Shown: one piece after another, positions 1 through 10,975 of the stretch | Layout: every line of letters begins with the position of its first letter | Numbering within the stretch: the stretch's first letter is position 1 | From: Strongylocentrotus droebachiensis | Lineage: Eukaryota; Echinodermata; Echinoidea; Camarodonta; Strongylocentrotidae | Assembly (NCBI GenBank): GCA_035222895.1 | Contig: JAVYIG010006368.1 | Coordinates: 55,108-119,107, forward strand | Reading direction: 5' to 3' | DNA: 64,000 nucleotides | The notes under the pieces: model-generated | Told to the model about the DNA's origin: nothing | What the model saw: only the letters and a program-made list of their open reading frames with translations | The model's database searches: none | Position numbers and translations under genes: made by a program

Positions 1-218
1 AATATCGGCCAAAGAGGGCGACAAAAAAAAAAAAAAAAAACTTTTCCGACCGACCGACCCATGTTTTGGCACCTAAATACAACAAATTTTTATTTTAGGC
101 CCTATGTGGAACATATTTGTTGACCAATGTCTCTCTCATTTTTTTTTGCCGCTGACCGATGCTGATGCGAAACATACTTTTAACCAATTTCTCTTTTCCA
201 TTTTCTTTTTTTTTGCAG

Positions 219-383
219 CTGACCCTTGCTGACCTTGCAGTATTCAACATTCTGGACATCCTTAACGACAACATGCCAGAGGTCATCACAGCCTACCCCT
301 CCCTCCTGGCGCTAAAGGCCAAGGTCGCAGCCGACGAGAAGATTGCCAAATACCTTGCAACAAGGCCAAAGACTGACATGTAA
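219..383 (+). CDS. Last exon of a sigma-class glutathione S-transferase (partial gene)
   Basis: This is the 3' terminal exon of a cytosolic GST; the rest of the gene lies left of the window. A pyrimidine-rich tract ending in TTTTTGCAG (to 218) is the acceptor, and the exon opens in phase 0 with LTLADLAVFNIL. That is the start of helix alpha-6 with the conserved aspartate of the GST C-terminal domain (T-x-A-D N-cap/hydrophobic staple motif). It runs 54 codons to the TAA at 381-383 and ends ATRPKTDM, the usual C-terminal length of sigma GST / hematopoietic prostaglandin D synthase. The family conjugates glutathione or isomerises prostaglandin H2 in the cytosol; the substrate here cannot be told. 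The final exon of the complete GST at 18177-25437 begins at the same codon and phase (PTVADLSVFNTI), so the two are tandem paralogues. Alternative: a pseudogene copy, since upstream exons are not visible. Confidence 0.88.
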   Translation: MTLADLAVFNILDILNDNMPEVITAYPSLLALKAKVAADEKIAKYLATRPKTDM

Positions 384-944
384 TTGCTGTAGTAACTAAA
401 AAGCCAGAAACTTTCGCGTGCATGAAATGTTTGCGTAATTCGGGTGCATGAAAGTTTCATGCTGCAAAATAATTCAATGACCTCTGACACAGGAATAACG
501 AATTTTCCACTATTCGCATAAAAATATTAAAATCAACATCATTTGCCATTAGCGATAGCTTCATGTTGCTGAAGTTTTTTGGTTTTACAGTATATTCACT
601 AAGCCAGTATATTTGTAAGCCATCATTTGTACTACAACTCCAAAGCCCAAAACATGCCATAATTTTATTCAGCAGTTTGAAGCACAAGTTAGGACCTTTC
701 CTGAACCTGAGACATTCTATTACTTGTACTGATGTGGAGCCTTACGTAGGACCATTTTTTCATTTTTTAGAAAAACAGATATGAAAATAAAATAAATGAA
801 AGCACACCAAACGAAACAAAACAAATGACAGCTGTCAAAAAAGAACTTCTGTGTGTTTGCTGAAACGACACATGATTAATACTTAAATGCACCCCAAAAC
901 GGTGCATTTTCCAAGATTAGTTATAATCATGATAATTGACAACT
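384..944 (+). other. 3' UTR/flank of the first GST
   Basis: No coding potential is seen. Overlapping AATAAA polyadenylation signals lie at 786-791 and 791-796, about 400 bases after the stop, and are the likely 3' end of the GST transcript. The rest is AT-rich unique-looking sequence. Confidence 0.5.
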
Positions 945-1560
945 CTTTAATTTCTTTATCATAGTATTTATTATCTGTTTCATTTATTATGTTATCTTAC
1001 AATGTAATCATAAACGGTCATGTTTGTGTTTGATTGTAGTGAATCATAACTCTGATTAAAAAAAAAAGTTTAATTATCAGTGTATACATTCATTCGGTAT
1101 GCTGTAACCATGGTAACTAATAGGAACCCTCTTTGATTTGTTTTTCATAGTACTTGTCATTTGTCTATGATGTAATCATACATTTATGATATCATATGAT
1201 CATGTCTGTTTCTGTTGGTGTTTGATTTTACTTAATCCATAAATCTGATAAATACAAAAGTGTTTAATTATCAGTATTTCCATCAATTCAATGGGCTGTA
1301 ACCATGGTAATTCATACCTCTTTATTTCTTATCATGATTCATAGTACTTGTCATTTGTCTTATTATGATGTAATCATACATTAATGATATAATCATACAT
1401 TAATGATATAATCATACATTAATGATATAATCATACATTAATGATATAATCATACATTAATGATATAATCATACATTAATGATATAATCATACATTAATG
1501 ATATAATCATGTCAGTTCCTGTTTGTAATTGATTGTACTAAATCAAAACTCTGATAAATC
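945..1560. repeat. Three degenerate ~190-bp tandem units with an internal 19-bp satellite
   Basis: Three diverged head-to-tail copies begin near 945, 1128 and 1320. Each shares the order ctcttTatttct, catagtacttgtcatttgtc, gatgtaatcatac, atgtctgtttctgt, gattgtactaaatc, ctctgataaa and gtgtttaattatcag. The first two also end in gctgtaaccatggtaa. In the third copy the segment ataatcatacattaatgat has expanded into about seven nearly perfect 19-bp repeats (about 1371-1508). Confidence 0.8.
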
Positions 1561-2419
1561 AGAAAAGTGTTTAAAAGGTTTCATTGTGAACTTTAATTTG
1601 AGATTTTAAAAAAATCTATAAATTTCCCATTTTTCTTTCCAAACTGACTGTTCTTTCTCCTTAATCATGTATTTTCATTTTGTCTAATCACTGTATGTAA
1701 ATATCTTGACATGATGTTCAAAAAGAAATTATCTGCTTATATGAGAACTAAAGACTTAAAGTGATTCTGTTATGCCAAATTCTATCCGGATTCCATATCT
1801 TTTCTGTTTAATGCTTTGTTTTGTTTTCATTTCATTACCAATTTATATATTGAGGAGTCTTTCTTTTCGATTGTATTTTGTTGTCAGTGTTCAATAAAGG
1901 AACAAAACTTCCTAAGGCTACCAAGCTCTTTTCAAAACCACTGCCTTCTGTATATTGCTTTTTGTTTACATTTGAAATAATATCCAGCGGTAGATCGTGT
2001 CGAACTTTTGCTGATACATGGACAATTAAAGGGTGTCGGCAGGGATTCACACTGGAAATCTCAAAATTTGTGACAGGCAAAGTATTGTGGCAAAGTATTC
2101 ATTATTAGCAAATTACAATCATTTTTTATTTTTATATTTGAATTTTGCAACTGGCAGTTTTCACACCGAGAGGGGAAACCACAGAGTCTTTTGATCTGAA
2201 ATTTTGCACATACTTTCACTAACTCATCTTGCTGGTAAAGGATAAATTTTGAGATTTTCTGAGGGCTTGCAAATCGCTGACAGGGGCTTTAACATTTTCA
2301 TATGAGGTGAAAAAGTTGAATGATAAACAATTTGGCTTGGAGGGTAAGAAAAATAATCCAATCATCAAAAGTGATGAAAGAAATGTTATCTCCTGAAATG
2401 ATGAAGGGAGAGGGTGAAT
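1561..2419. other. AT-rich intergenic stretch, nothing recognised
   Basis: No ORF, splice-bounded exon or RNA gene is recognisable. The 2140-2300 part has phrasing similar to the 6252-9653 repeat (ctgaaattttgcacatac), but no alignable copy was seen. Confidence 0.4.
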
Positions 2420-2887
2420 GTTTCAAGTTTCAAGTTTCAAGTTTATTTATCTTTCTTTCATAACACACATTATAAATATGACATGAATATAAAGGAGTGA
2501 ACAGAATATGGCGTTACAATAGAAAGATGAGGTGACCTTGGTTGAAAGCAAGGCTTGTGGATTTAAGGTCCCTCATGAGTAGTTTAAGAGTATGTCCTAA
2601 AAGAACAAACTCGTCAAATAAAAAAATAAAAAAAATTCGTACATTTAAATGCTTACAAAACTAAACTAACTAAACAACTGAGAAAATATTAAACATAAAT
2701 AAGTACAATAAAATCTACTGACTACTAAATAATGGCTATAAACAACAGGAACAGGAATATACTACGAGCAACAGGACTGAAACACAGACAAAAACTAAAC
2801 AAGACAGACAGATGAATAGATGTGAGAAACGGGAGTAGAATAATGCTGACCTATATAGCAAATAGTTTTCTTAAATATTGATCACGG

Positions 2888-4350
2888 CTATAAATCTAGA
2901 CGATAACGACTCAAATACAGTAACTTCAGTTTGCGCTTAAAGACATAAATACTGACCGATTGCGCTATTTTTGGTTCAAGGGAATTCCAAAACCTAGGTC
3001 CAGTGGACCCCAAAGTAGTAAGGGCAAATTGCGTTCTAACAAGAGGTAAGTGATATGCTTGCGCCTGTCGTGTGGAATAACTATGAACTTGGTTATTTTT
3101 CTTAAATATTCCAGCCAAGGCTACTGGCAGTAGACCTGCATTCAATTCATACATTAGAGCTCCTAGTTGTACATGATAAATATCTTCAACTTTCAAAACA
3201 CCACTATTAAAAAAAAGAACATCTGTATGCGCAAGATAGTGAGTATTACAAACAATTCGTATTACTCTTTTCTGTACCAGTAGTAATTTATCCATTTGAG
3301 ATTTGAATGAGTTGCCCCAAGCTAGCACACCATAGTGCAAATATGGCAAAATCAAAGTTGCGTACAACATATGTAAAATATTCAGTGGGAACACAGATTT
3401 CAATTTATAAATTACACCAGTATTTCTTGACAATAATTTACAAAGTTTACTAATATGGTACTTCCAATTTAAATGTTCATCAATATGCAAGCCAAGAAAT
3501 TTAAATGTAGATACCCTTTCAATCTCAACACCATTAAACATTACATTGCCAGGCAATATACTCAGGGAATTACTAAAGAGCATATAATTAGTTTTTTTAA
3601 GATTTAAAGACAACTTGTTTGCTTGAATCCACAAAGTTGCATTAGTCAACTCGGAGTTTACAGTCTGCAAAAGAGTTTGTGGATTTCTGTGAGAGAAAAA
3701 TACACTTGAGTCATCTGCAAATAAAATGAATGATAACATCTTTGCGGAAAGTTGAAAATCGTTAATATACACAATAAACAAAAGCGGGCCTAGAAGGGAT
3801 CCCTGTGGGACCCCACAAGTGACGTCCCGCATATCTGAATCAATTCCATTTAAAGAAACAAACTGTTTCCTATTTGTTAAGTAGCTTCTAAACCATTCTA
3901 ATGCTATTCCCCTTACACCATAATGACACAGTTTATCTATTAAAATATAATGATTTACAGTATCAAACGCTTTAGAGTAGTCTAAGAAGACACCAACTGT
4001 ATGCATGCGTGCTTCTAAGGCACTGGATATCCTATCCACCAAATCGTCCTTGTTTTCACGAAGTGACGGTAGTCAGGAAAATCGTCACGCAAAGTGAATG
4101 CATTTTTTTTCCACTACCGTCACTTCGTGAAAACAGCGACGAAATGTAGAATAGCATGAGTTGTAGTGTGTTTTTCACGGAAACCAAACTGAAAATTTGA
4201 CAAAATGTTAGCATTCATCAAAAATTTTATCGTCCGAGTATACATTAGCTTCTCAAGAATTTTAGAAAAGGAATTCAACAAAGAAATAGGACGATAGTTA
4301 TTCAAGATAAGGGCATCACCCTTTTTTAAAAATAGGTACAACCTTTGCAA
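2888..4350 (-). pseudogene. LINE ORF2, reverse transcriptase domain (interrupted)
   Basis: This continues the frame of the endonuclease portion. Blocks seen are NNYRPISLL (RT block 1), FREKHTTTHAILHF, VGVFLDYSKAFDTVNH (block A, catalytic Asp), GVPQGSLLGPLLFIVYINDF (block B), ILFADD (block C active-site Asp pair, 3710-3721) and KLSLNLKKTNYMLF (block D). The thumb and C-terminal region follow to the TAA near 2888. Between THAILHF (ends about 4140) and LVDRISSALE (from 4042) a hairpin insertion introduces a stop, so no full-length RT is made. The catalytic motifs themselves are intact, which suggests a young insertion. Confidence 0.9.
4044..4141. mobile_element. Short hairpin insertion (MITE-like) inside the LINE RT
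   Basis: A perfect 22-bp inverted repeat (TGTTTTCACGAAGTGACGG and complement, 4051-4072 and 4114-4135) encloses about 41 bp. With two mismatches the arms extend outwards through TCGTC. It sits where the RT frame should run from HAILHF directly into DRISSALE, so it was inserted after the LINE or arose by template-switch duplication. No coding content. Confidence 0.6.
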
Positions 4351-6003
4351 TCTTCATTTTCATGGGTACAACACCAGTGGTCATTGATAGATTAAAAATA
4401 TGTACGAGGGGTTCTACAATACCAATAATTACATTTTTTATCAACTCATTTGTTATATAGTCACAACCTGGACTTTTCTTATTCTTTAAAGAATGTACAA
4501 TATCAAATAATTCTTCTACAGTCGTTGGCAATAAAAATAAACTATTATGATTAGGGTTTTCTAAAAAAGATTGAAATGTTTTTTGAGACTCTGGAATGTC
4601 ACGCGACAAATTCTGGCCAATATTACAAAAATATTCATTGAATTTATCTACAATAACTTCTGGATCATCAACTACATTCCCACCAATGTTTAATTTACTT
4701 ACATCAGACGCTTTCTGCTTTGGCTTAAAAACATTCCTAATCACTTTCCATGTCCCTTTTATATCATTATGAGTCGCCTGAAATTGAGCACAGTAATACT
4801 GCTTCTTAGCAGCACGTAGGATTGAAGTAAGAGTATTCCGATAAATAGTATATTTCCTATGAGAAGACTGAGATTTACTAATCTTATACTTATAGTACAA
4901 CTTATTTTTCCTGTTTATTGACCTCAATATAGAATTAGTAATCCATGGCAATCGAGGGGTTGTTCTACGATTTCTACTATTACATTTACGTAAAGGTAAA
5001 TTTTTATCATACAGCAAAAAGAATGTATTTAAGTATTTATCATAAGAGCTATCAACATCACAATCACGTAATACTTCTCTCCAATCACTTGCTAATAACT
5101 CATCTCTAAATCTAGCAATACTGGTAGGATTACTTTTTCGAACATATCTATTACTAGAAATATTACGGATATTCCTACCAAAAGACATCCTCGCATATAC
5201 TGGAAAGTGGTCAGACAAATCTGAAATTATAATACCCGCATCTGGTAAAGGTCGTACATTACTAAAAATGTTATCAATGAGAGTAGAAGAAGTGTCTGTA
5301 ACTCTGGTAGGTTTAGTAATTAAGGGCAATAAAGAGAAAGATATAAACATGTTTAAGAAGTCACAAATGTGTGCATTCACATCGTGCTGAAGAAGATTAA
5401 CATTATAATCACCCATGACAAAGACTGTTTTATGTAAAAATATTGAATTTGATAACACAGTTTGCATTTCATTTATAAACAAATTCACATTACCTTGTGG
5501 TGGTCTATAAACGACCCCAATTATAACATTTTGTCTGCCCGGAAAAAACAATTCTACAAAGACACTTTCCATTAAATCATTCATTACATTAACTTCATTT
5601 AAAACTCGGTAATTCAACTGCATGGGGACATACAATGCGACACCTCCTCCCCTCCTATCTTGTCGATTATTCATAATTATATTACTTCCTGGAAGAGAAA
5701 ACACATTTCCTTCAATTTCACTAGATAACCAAGTTTCAGAGATTCCTATAACCATAGAACTGTAGCACATATTTCGCAAAAATACATAAATTTACCAAAG
5801 TTTGCTTGCATACTACGAACATTAAAATGAAGAAAAGAAAGCTCGTTATCACCAGAATTACCTATCTTTTGAGAGAATTGGCTGTCTGTACAATAACTAC
5901 AGTGACTCATGACAGCGTCATTGCCTTCACCAAGATCATACTCTAACGAGTCTGCGCTAGATTCAAAATAGTTGCGTATATTATCATCATTTGTGATCAT
6001 CAT
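4316..6003 (-). pseudogene. LINE ORF2, endonuclease domain and start of reverse transcriptase
   Basis: The reading frame begins near 6003 (MMITNDDNIRN...) and covers an apurinic-like endonuclease followed by the N-terminal palm of a reverse transcriptase. Visible endonuclease motifs in order are ISETWL (catalytic Glu), GVVYRPP, GDYNVN and SDH. The linker then leads into the RT start (KVVPIFKKG). Two single-base breaks lie here. At about 5766-5772 a T run of five needs one more T to join ...FGKFMYF to LRNMCYSSMVIG. At about 4320-4325 an A run (on the coding strand) has one base too many between ...IFKKG and DALILNNYRPISLL. The enzyme would nick target DNA for target-primed reverse transcription. 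Both breaks are in homopolymers, so sequencing error is as likely as decay. Confidence 0.88.
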
Positions 6004-6251
6004 TTAAAGATTCATACATGAATAGAGTGCAATATAATTGACAGTAATTGACATAGAAAGGCAGCCTACTATAAGTGCAAAAGAAAAGGACATAAATATG
6101 TACAACAAAAACGGTTGAGTATACTCAAAAATATGCATTATAGGCATAGGAAGAACAGGATAAAACATGGAAAAGGTGAGAGAAAAATTGGCAAGAGAAA
6201 GAAAAACAGCGGAAGAGGGATAGAGAGTGGAAAAGATAAACATAAATGAAA

Positions 6252-8043
6252 ACTAGAAATGCAATCGTGTCACAACGATGTGCGTGCAATGACGCCATGT
6301 TTCTACGTGTCAAACGAAAGAGCTTCTCTATCTCGGACTATCCAGAGCAATTTGTACGAAGCCTGTAGCTTCTGTGATATTGGAGATAGGTAGGGCGAAA
6401 GAAATGCCTCAACAGTGACCTTGATGGGATGGTAGTGACTATGCCTACGAAGTTTGAAAGAAATTGGGATAGGGGAAAGAACCTAGAAAGGGCTCGCAAG
6501 CACTGCGTGCAAAAACCAATGGGATTTGGTGCATATATGTTCGTCATTGCAATCAAGATCGTTCTGGGGTCCAAGCGTAAACCCGATATGCCCAGTAGAC
6601 AATGCGTGTAATGCATGGGCGGAAAAGTACAGGATCTGTACTATGACCGGAGTTAATTTGTTTTTTCTCTCTCTCTTTATGTCTCTTTATGGGCCGTATT
6701 TGGTATCATTAGAAAGAGAATTTCATGGTTTTTATTGTAAACTACTCTCTTTTTTTTCTAGGATAACCCTATCGAAACACGTGATGTAAAATAGATTTAT
6801 AGGACAAAATGGCGTCTTAAATGGCCCCCTTGACCAATTTCAAAAATCCGGCCAAGAGGTGCCCTGCGTATTGGAACACGGCATGTCACTGCCAATTTTC
6901 AAGGAAAACAAAGATCGTTTAAGGGGCAAAAAGCAGTCTGAAAAAATGACGTCTTATCCGATACGTGTTAGATTCGGGCGGAAACTCGGCGGAATTCGTA
7001 TAGTGACCTTTGTTCAAATGCGATTTACTCACAATTTCCTGTGTGAACATATACTATACTTGGTATCATTCGAAAGGGCACTTCATTGCGGTCAGTTTGA
7101 CACCACTGTTATCTGCGCGCAATGTATTGCACGCATTAAACGCGCTATTACGTAATGCATAGTAAATTCATCATTTTTGGCGATAACTTTGCGCTGATAT
7201 ATTCGAATTTTACAAAATTTGGCAAACAGTAATCACGTATATGGATACATTATGTCTGCCAAGTTTCATTGAGTTAGGTATAAAGATCGCTATTTTAGGG
7301 CAAGTTATTTTGGAATTTTCTTGAAAATGGCGAATTTGGAGGGCATTTTTCTGAAAGTCGGTCAGTGTTAGGGTATATAATTTTGTATATGGCTGGAAAG
7401 GGCATATCTTCAAGTATCTAAATCCAAAAAAGGGTACGGGTTTGCCAAGGCATAATGGAGATACGGCCACAGAAAGAAATCCCATTCCCAGAACTTTAGA
7501 GGGCGCTATTTATGTTTTGCAAAGCCATTGGAGCGTGAAATTTTGCATGGCTATGTGCAATTGTGAGATAAAGATACTGTGAGATTTAAATACAAAACGA
7601 AATTTTTATGAGAAAGTTATGGCAGTTTTAGATTATTTAGGGGTCCATTTTTCAAGAATTTGAGATATTTTTGACGGAGTCGGTTTGTGATGTGAATTTT
7701 GAGTACGAAGATGGCATTTTGAAGGTCAAGTGATACGTCGCAGATAAAAGAACATCTCTTAGAATATCTAGAGGAATTTGTTAGAAGTTTGTAGGATCTA
7801 GGATAGTGGAGATAGAAAAGAAAAAAGAAAGGCCTTAAAATGGACCAGAAACGGACAAAATGGCGCCTGGACGGTTATGCAAGAGTGATTTCGAGAATCG
7901 AAGAATGTAGTGACCTTGATGAGATGTTAGAGACTATGCCTATGAAATTTGAAAGGAAACGGACATGAGGAAAGGGCATAATTAGTGATGACAAGCACTA
8001 CGTGCAAAACGAATGGGATTTTCGGACGATAAGAAGAAGTAAG
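6252..8043. repeat. Unclassified large repeat, unit 1 (1792 bp)
   Basis: First of two head-to-tail copies. It opens actagaaatgcaatcgtgtc and ends cggacgataagaagaagtaag. No terminal inverted repeats, poly-A or tRNA head is seen. It contains internally repeated phrases: gtgaccttgatgggatg...gcctacgaagtttgaaag near 6415 and again (diverged) near 7908; ttggtatcattcgaaag near 6700 and 7060. Only short ORFs occur. About 180 bp (roughly 6510-6690) is absent from unit 2. Function and class unknown. Confidence 0.8.
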
Positions 8044-9653
8044 ACTAGAAATGCAATCGTGTCACAACGATGTGCGTGCAATGACGCCGTGTTTTTACGT
8101 GTCGAACGAAAGAGCTTCTCTGGGACTATCCAGAGCAATTTGTACGAAGTCTATAGCTTCTGTGATATTGGAGATAGGTAGGGCGAAAGAAAGGCCTCAA
8201 CAGTGACCTTGATGGGATGGTAGTGACTACGCATACGAAGTTTGAAAGAAATTGGGAAAGGGGAAAGAACCTAGAAAGGGCTCGCAAGCTCTTTATGGGC
8301 CGTATTTGGTATCATTCGAAAAAGAATTTCATGGTTGTTATTGTAAACCACTCCCTTTTTTTCTATGATAATCCTATCAAAACATGTGATGTAAAAGAGA
8401 TTTATAGGACAAAATGGCGTCTTAAATGGCCCCCTTGACCAATTTTAAAATTCCGGCCATGAGGTGCCCTGCGTATTGGAACTCGGCATGTCACTGCAAA
8501 TTTTAAAGGAAAAAAAAGGACGTTTAGGGGACGAAAAGCAGTCTGAAAAAATGACGTCATAGCCGGTACGTGTTAGATTCGGGCGGAAACTCGGCGGAAT
8601 TTGTGTAGTGACCTTTGTTCAAGTGCGATTTACTCACAATTTTCTGTATGAACATATACTATACTTGGTATCATTCGAAAGGGCACTTCATTGCGGTCAG
8701 TTTGACACAATTGACATATGCGCGCAACGTACTGCACGCATTAAAGGCGCTATTACGTAATGCATAGCAAATTCATCATTTTTGGCGATAACTTTGCGCT
8801 GACGTTATTAAATTTTACCAAACTTGGCAGACAGTTGTCACGTATATGGATACATGTGTCTGCCAAATTTCATTGACGTACGTATAAAGATCGCCATTTA
8901 AGAGCAAGTTGAAGTTATTTCTCAATTTTCTTGAAAACTCCATATTTAGAGGGCATTTTTCGCAAAGTCGGTCAGTGTTAGGGTATATAATTTTTTATAT
9001 GGCTGGAAAGGGCATATCTTCAAGTATCTAAATCCAAAAAAGGGTACGGGTCTGCCAAGCCATAATGAAGATACGGCCACAGAAAGAAATCCCATTCCCA
9101 GAACTTTAGAGGACGCTATTTATGTTTTGCATGGCCATTGGAGCGTGAAATTTGGCATGGCTATGTGCAATTATTAGATAAAGATTCTGTGAGATTTAAA
9201 TACCAAACGGAATTTATATGAGAAAGTTATGGCAGTTTTAGATTATTTAGGGGTCCATTTTACAAGAATTTGAGAAATTTTTGACGGAGACGGTTTTTGA
9301 TGTGAATTTTGAGTACGAAGATTGCATTTTGAAGGTCAAGTGATGCGTCGCCGATAAAAGAACATCTCTTAGACTATCTACAGGAATTTGTTAGAAGTTT
9401 GTAGGATCTAGGATAGTGGAGATAGGAAGGAAAAAAGAAAAGCCTTAAAATGGACCAGAAACGGACAAAATGGCGCCTGGACGGTTATGCATGAGTGATT
9501 TCGAGAATAGAAGAATGTAGTGACCTTGATGAGATGTTAGAGACTATGCCTATGAAATTTGAAAAGAAACGGACATGAGGAAAGGGCATAATTAGTGATG
9601 ACAAGCACTACGTGCAAAACGAATGGGATTTTCGGACGATAAGAAGAAGTAAG
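8044..9653. repeat. Unclassified large repeat, unit 2 (1610 bp)
   Basis: Second copy of the preceding unit, estimated by eye at about 90% identity, colinear, with the 180-bp deletion and scattered small indels. The shared unit boundaries (start actagaaatg, end gaagaagtaag) show a true tandem array rather than two independent insertions. Confidence 0.8.
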
Positions 9654-9755
9654 AATATTAATAACGTGAACGAAAACAAGGCAATGACGAAGGTCGTCAT
9701 TGCAAATATTAATAACGTGAACGAAAACAAGGCAATGACGAAGGTCGTCATTGCA
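9654..9755. repeat. Exact 51-bp tandem duplication with internal palindrome
   Basis: Two identical 51-bp units (9654-9704, 9705-9755). Each contains gcaatgacga-agg-tcgtcattgc, a perfect 10-bp inverted repeat with a 3-base loop. It directly abuts the end of unit 2 of the large repeat. Confidence 0.9.
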
Positions 9756-9910
9756 ACAAGCAGTAGAACACTGGAAGATGTTTACTGCCAGCCATAATTT
9801 GCCATGAGAAATGCGGTATGGAACAATGTTGGATCAGATGGAGAGAAAAGAGAAGTGCGTAAAAGACAGAGCAATATAAGGAAACACAAGTGTAGAATAA
9901 GATTTTTCAA

Positions 9911-10470
9911 TCACAGTTTGGCAATATCTGCCTCACATGTAATTAGTTTCTTGATGAAACCACCATGTGAGTCCTTGATGCCAGCAAATATGCGGCCATC
10001 GATGCTCCACGCCCTCAAGACTTTCTCCGAGTGACGCACCTTGTGAAAAAGTTTCTGATTTGTTGCAATCAGGGCCCCGTCTTACAAAGAGTTGATATCA
10101 ATCGTAACTTATTTGCGATTGATATCAATCGTAACTATGTACATAAGAGATAGGAGACTGTAAACTTGCGATTGATTGGAGGACTTACGATTGATTTGGA
10201 TCGATCGTAACTTTTTGTAAGACGGGGCCCTGATCCTCATTTATATATATACCCGTCCCCTTGAGCTTGGAACGGGCTTGAGAAAACTTGACTTTTGTGC
10301 GGTAGGCGCCGAACTGTACAACTATGGGCCGATCCTTTGACCGGTCCACTGCTGCACCGTTGCCGCCTCCAGGTGATGTGTGGTAGGAGCGGTCAATGTC
10401 AGCTGGAGTAATCGCGAAACCCAGCTGATCGGCCAACCGACAGATGGCATCATCCGTAGACTCCTGTTGG
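9911..10470 (-). pseudogene. LINE ORF1 remnant (RRM plus C-terminal domain type), split by a MITE
   Basis: On the minus strand, from about 10470 to 10233, the frame reads QESTDDAICRLADQLGFAI, then RPIVVQFGAYRTKVKF and KLKGTGIYINED. After the 163-bp MITE it continues at 10069 with ATNQKLFHKVR, then LRAWSIDGRIFAGI, to a TGA at 9911-9913. The I(V)V-F-Y-R...KLKGTGI-INED...W-DGRIFA pattern matches the RNA-binding ORF1 protein (Transposase_22 type) of non-LTR retrotransposons, which chaperones the element RNA. It is 5'-truncated: a TAG lies in frame just upstream of QQEST. It may be the ORF1 of the same element whose ORF2 lies at 2888-6003, same strand, with the 3.4-kb repeat pair inserted between. 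Confidence 0.75.
10070..10232. mobile_element. hAT-type MITE (CAGGGCCCCGTCTTACAAA ends)
   Basis: A 163-bp palindromic element. The left end CAGGGCCCCGTCTTACAAA is mirrored by TTTGTAAGACGGGGCCCTG at the right end; the inside is degenerate copies of gattgatatcaatcg forming a long hairpin. It interrupts the LINE ORF1 exactly between two codons. No convincing 8-bp target duplication is seen. Confidence 0.9.
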
Positions 10471-10489
10471 CGCTAATGGGCGCTAATGT

Positions 10490-10620
10490 GTGAGTGAGAG
10501 AGAGACAGAGACAGAAAGAGTGGGGGGGGGGGGGTGAGAAGAAGAAGAGAGAGACGGAGAGGGGGATGTCGACTGAAAAGGAGAGATGGAGAGAGTAGGA
10601 AAGAAGAGCAAAAGGACATG
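10490..10620. repeat. (GA)n-rich microsatellite with a G run
   Basis: Imperfect GAGA tract with a 13-base G run near 10523. Purine-only on the + strand. The open frames across it are low-complexity shadows. Confidence 0.85.
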
Positions 10621-10740
10621 TGGAATGATGGTGAATTAGATGCAACAAAGATTACGTCGCTATTGTTTGTGGGTTTTTTGGTTTGTTTTTGTTTTTTGTT
10701 TGTTTTTATATATAAAATATCCAAAATATCTAATATTGTT

Positions 10741-10975
10741 CTGGGGATTAGCCTCGACAGGCCCTTGGCCTTTGTTGGTCCCCCACATGTTTTTTTTATA
10801 TCTACATGTATTTAGTTGTTCTTAGATTTTGTTCGCTATTTGTTTCTCTTAATATTATTGTTTGTTAAGTATGTGTATTTTTTATATGTCTGAACATGTA
10901 CATGTATGTTTACTTGTTGTTTTTTATGAACCACATGTGGAAAATAACTTGAACTTGAACTTGAACTTGAAGATA
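10741..10975 (+). mobile_element. 5'-truncated LINE 3' UTR with CTTGAA tail
   Basis: The sequence ggattagcctcgacaggccc...ttggtcccccacatg, then AT-rich sequence, ends in four CTTGAA repeats (about 10947-10971). A terminal short-tandem tail after such a block is the signature of CR1/L2-group LINE 3' ends. No coding part remains. Confidence 0.65.

Larger units (their letters stand above)
2420..6250 (-). mobile_element. CR1/L2-like non-LTR retrotransposon (LINE), ORF2-bearing, disrupted
   Basis: On the minus strand the reading frame runs endonuclease then reverse transcriptase. The 3' end (about 2420-2445) carries a short tail of CTTGAAA repeats, as expected of CR1/L2-group LINEs that end in short tandem repeats rather than poly-A. 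The 5' limit is placed near 6250, where an unrelated repeat begins; the true 5' end is uncertain. No ORF1 is seen directly upstream, but a LINE ORF1 remnant in the same orientation lies at 9911-10470. No target-site duplication was recognised. The exact clade (CR1, L2, Crack, Daphne or another jockey-group clade) cannot be decided by eye. Confidence 0.88.

Noticed and set aside
6429..8438. Related short ORFs MVVTMPTKFERNWDRGKN and MVVTTHTKFERNWERGKN in the two large repeat units
   Set aside because: They are the same repeat segment in two copies; downstream frames diverge at the 180-bp deletion and there is no sign of coding selection.
9661..9797. 51-bp direct repeat as a CRISPR-like unit
   Set aside because: Only two adjacent copies without spacers, in a eukaryotic context; it is a simple tandem duplication.
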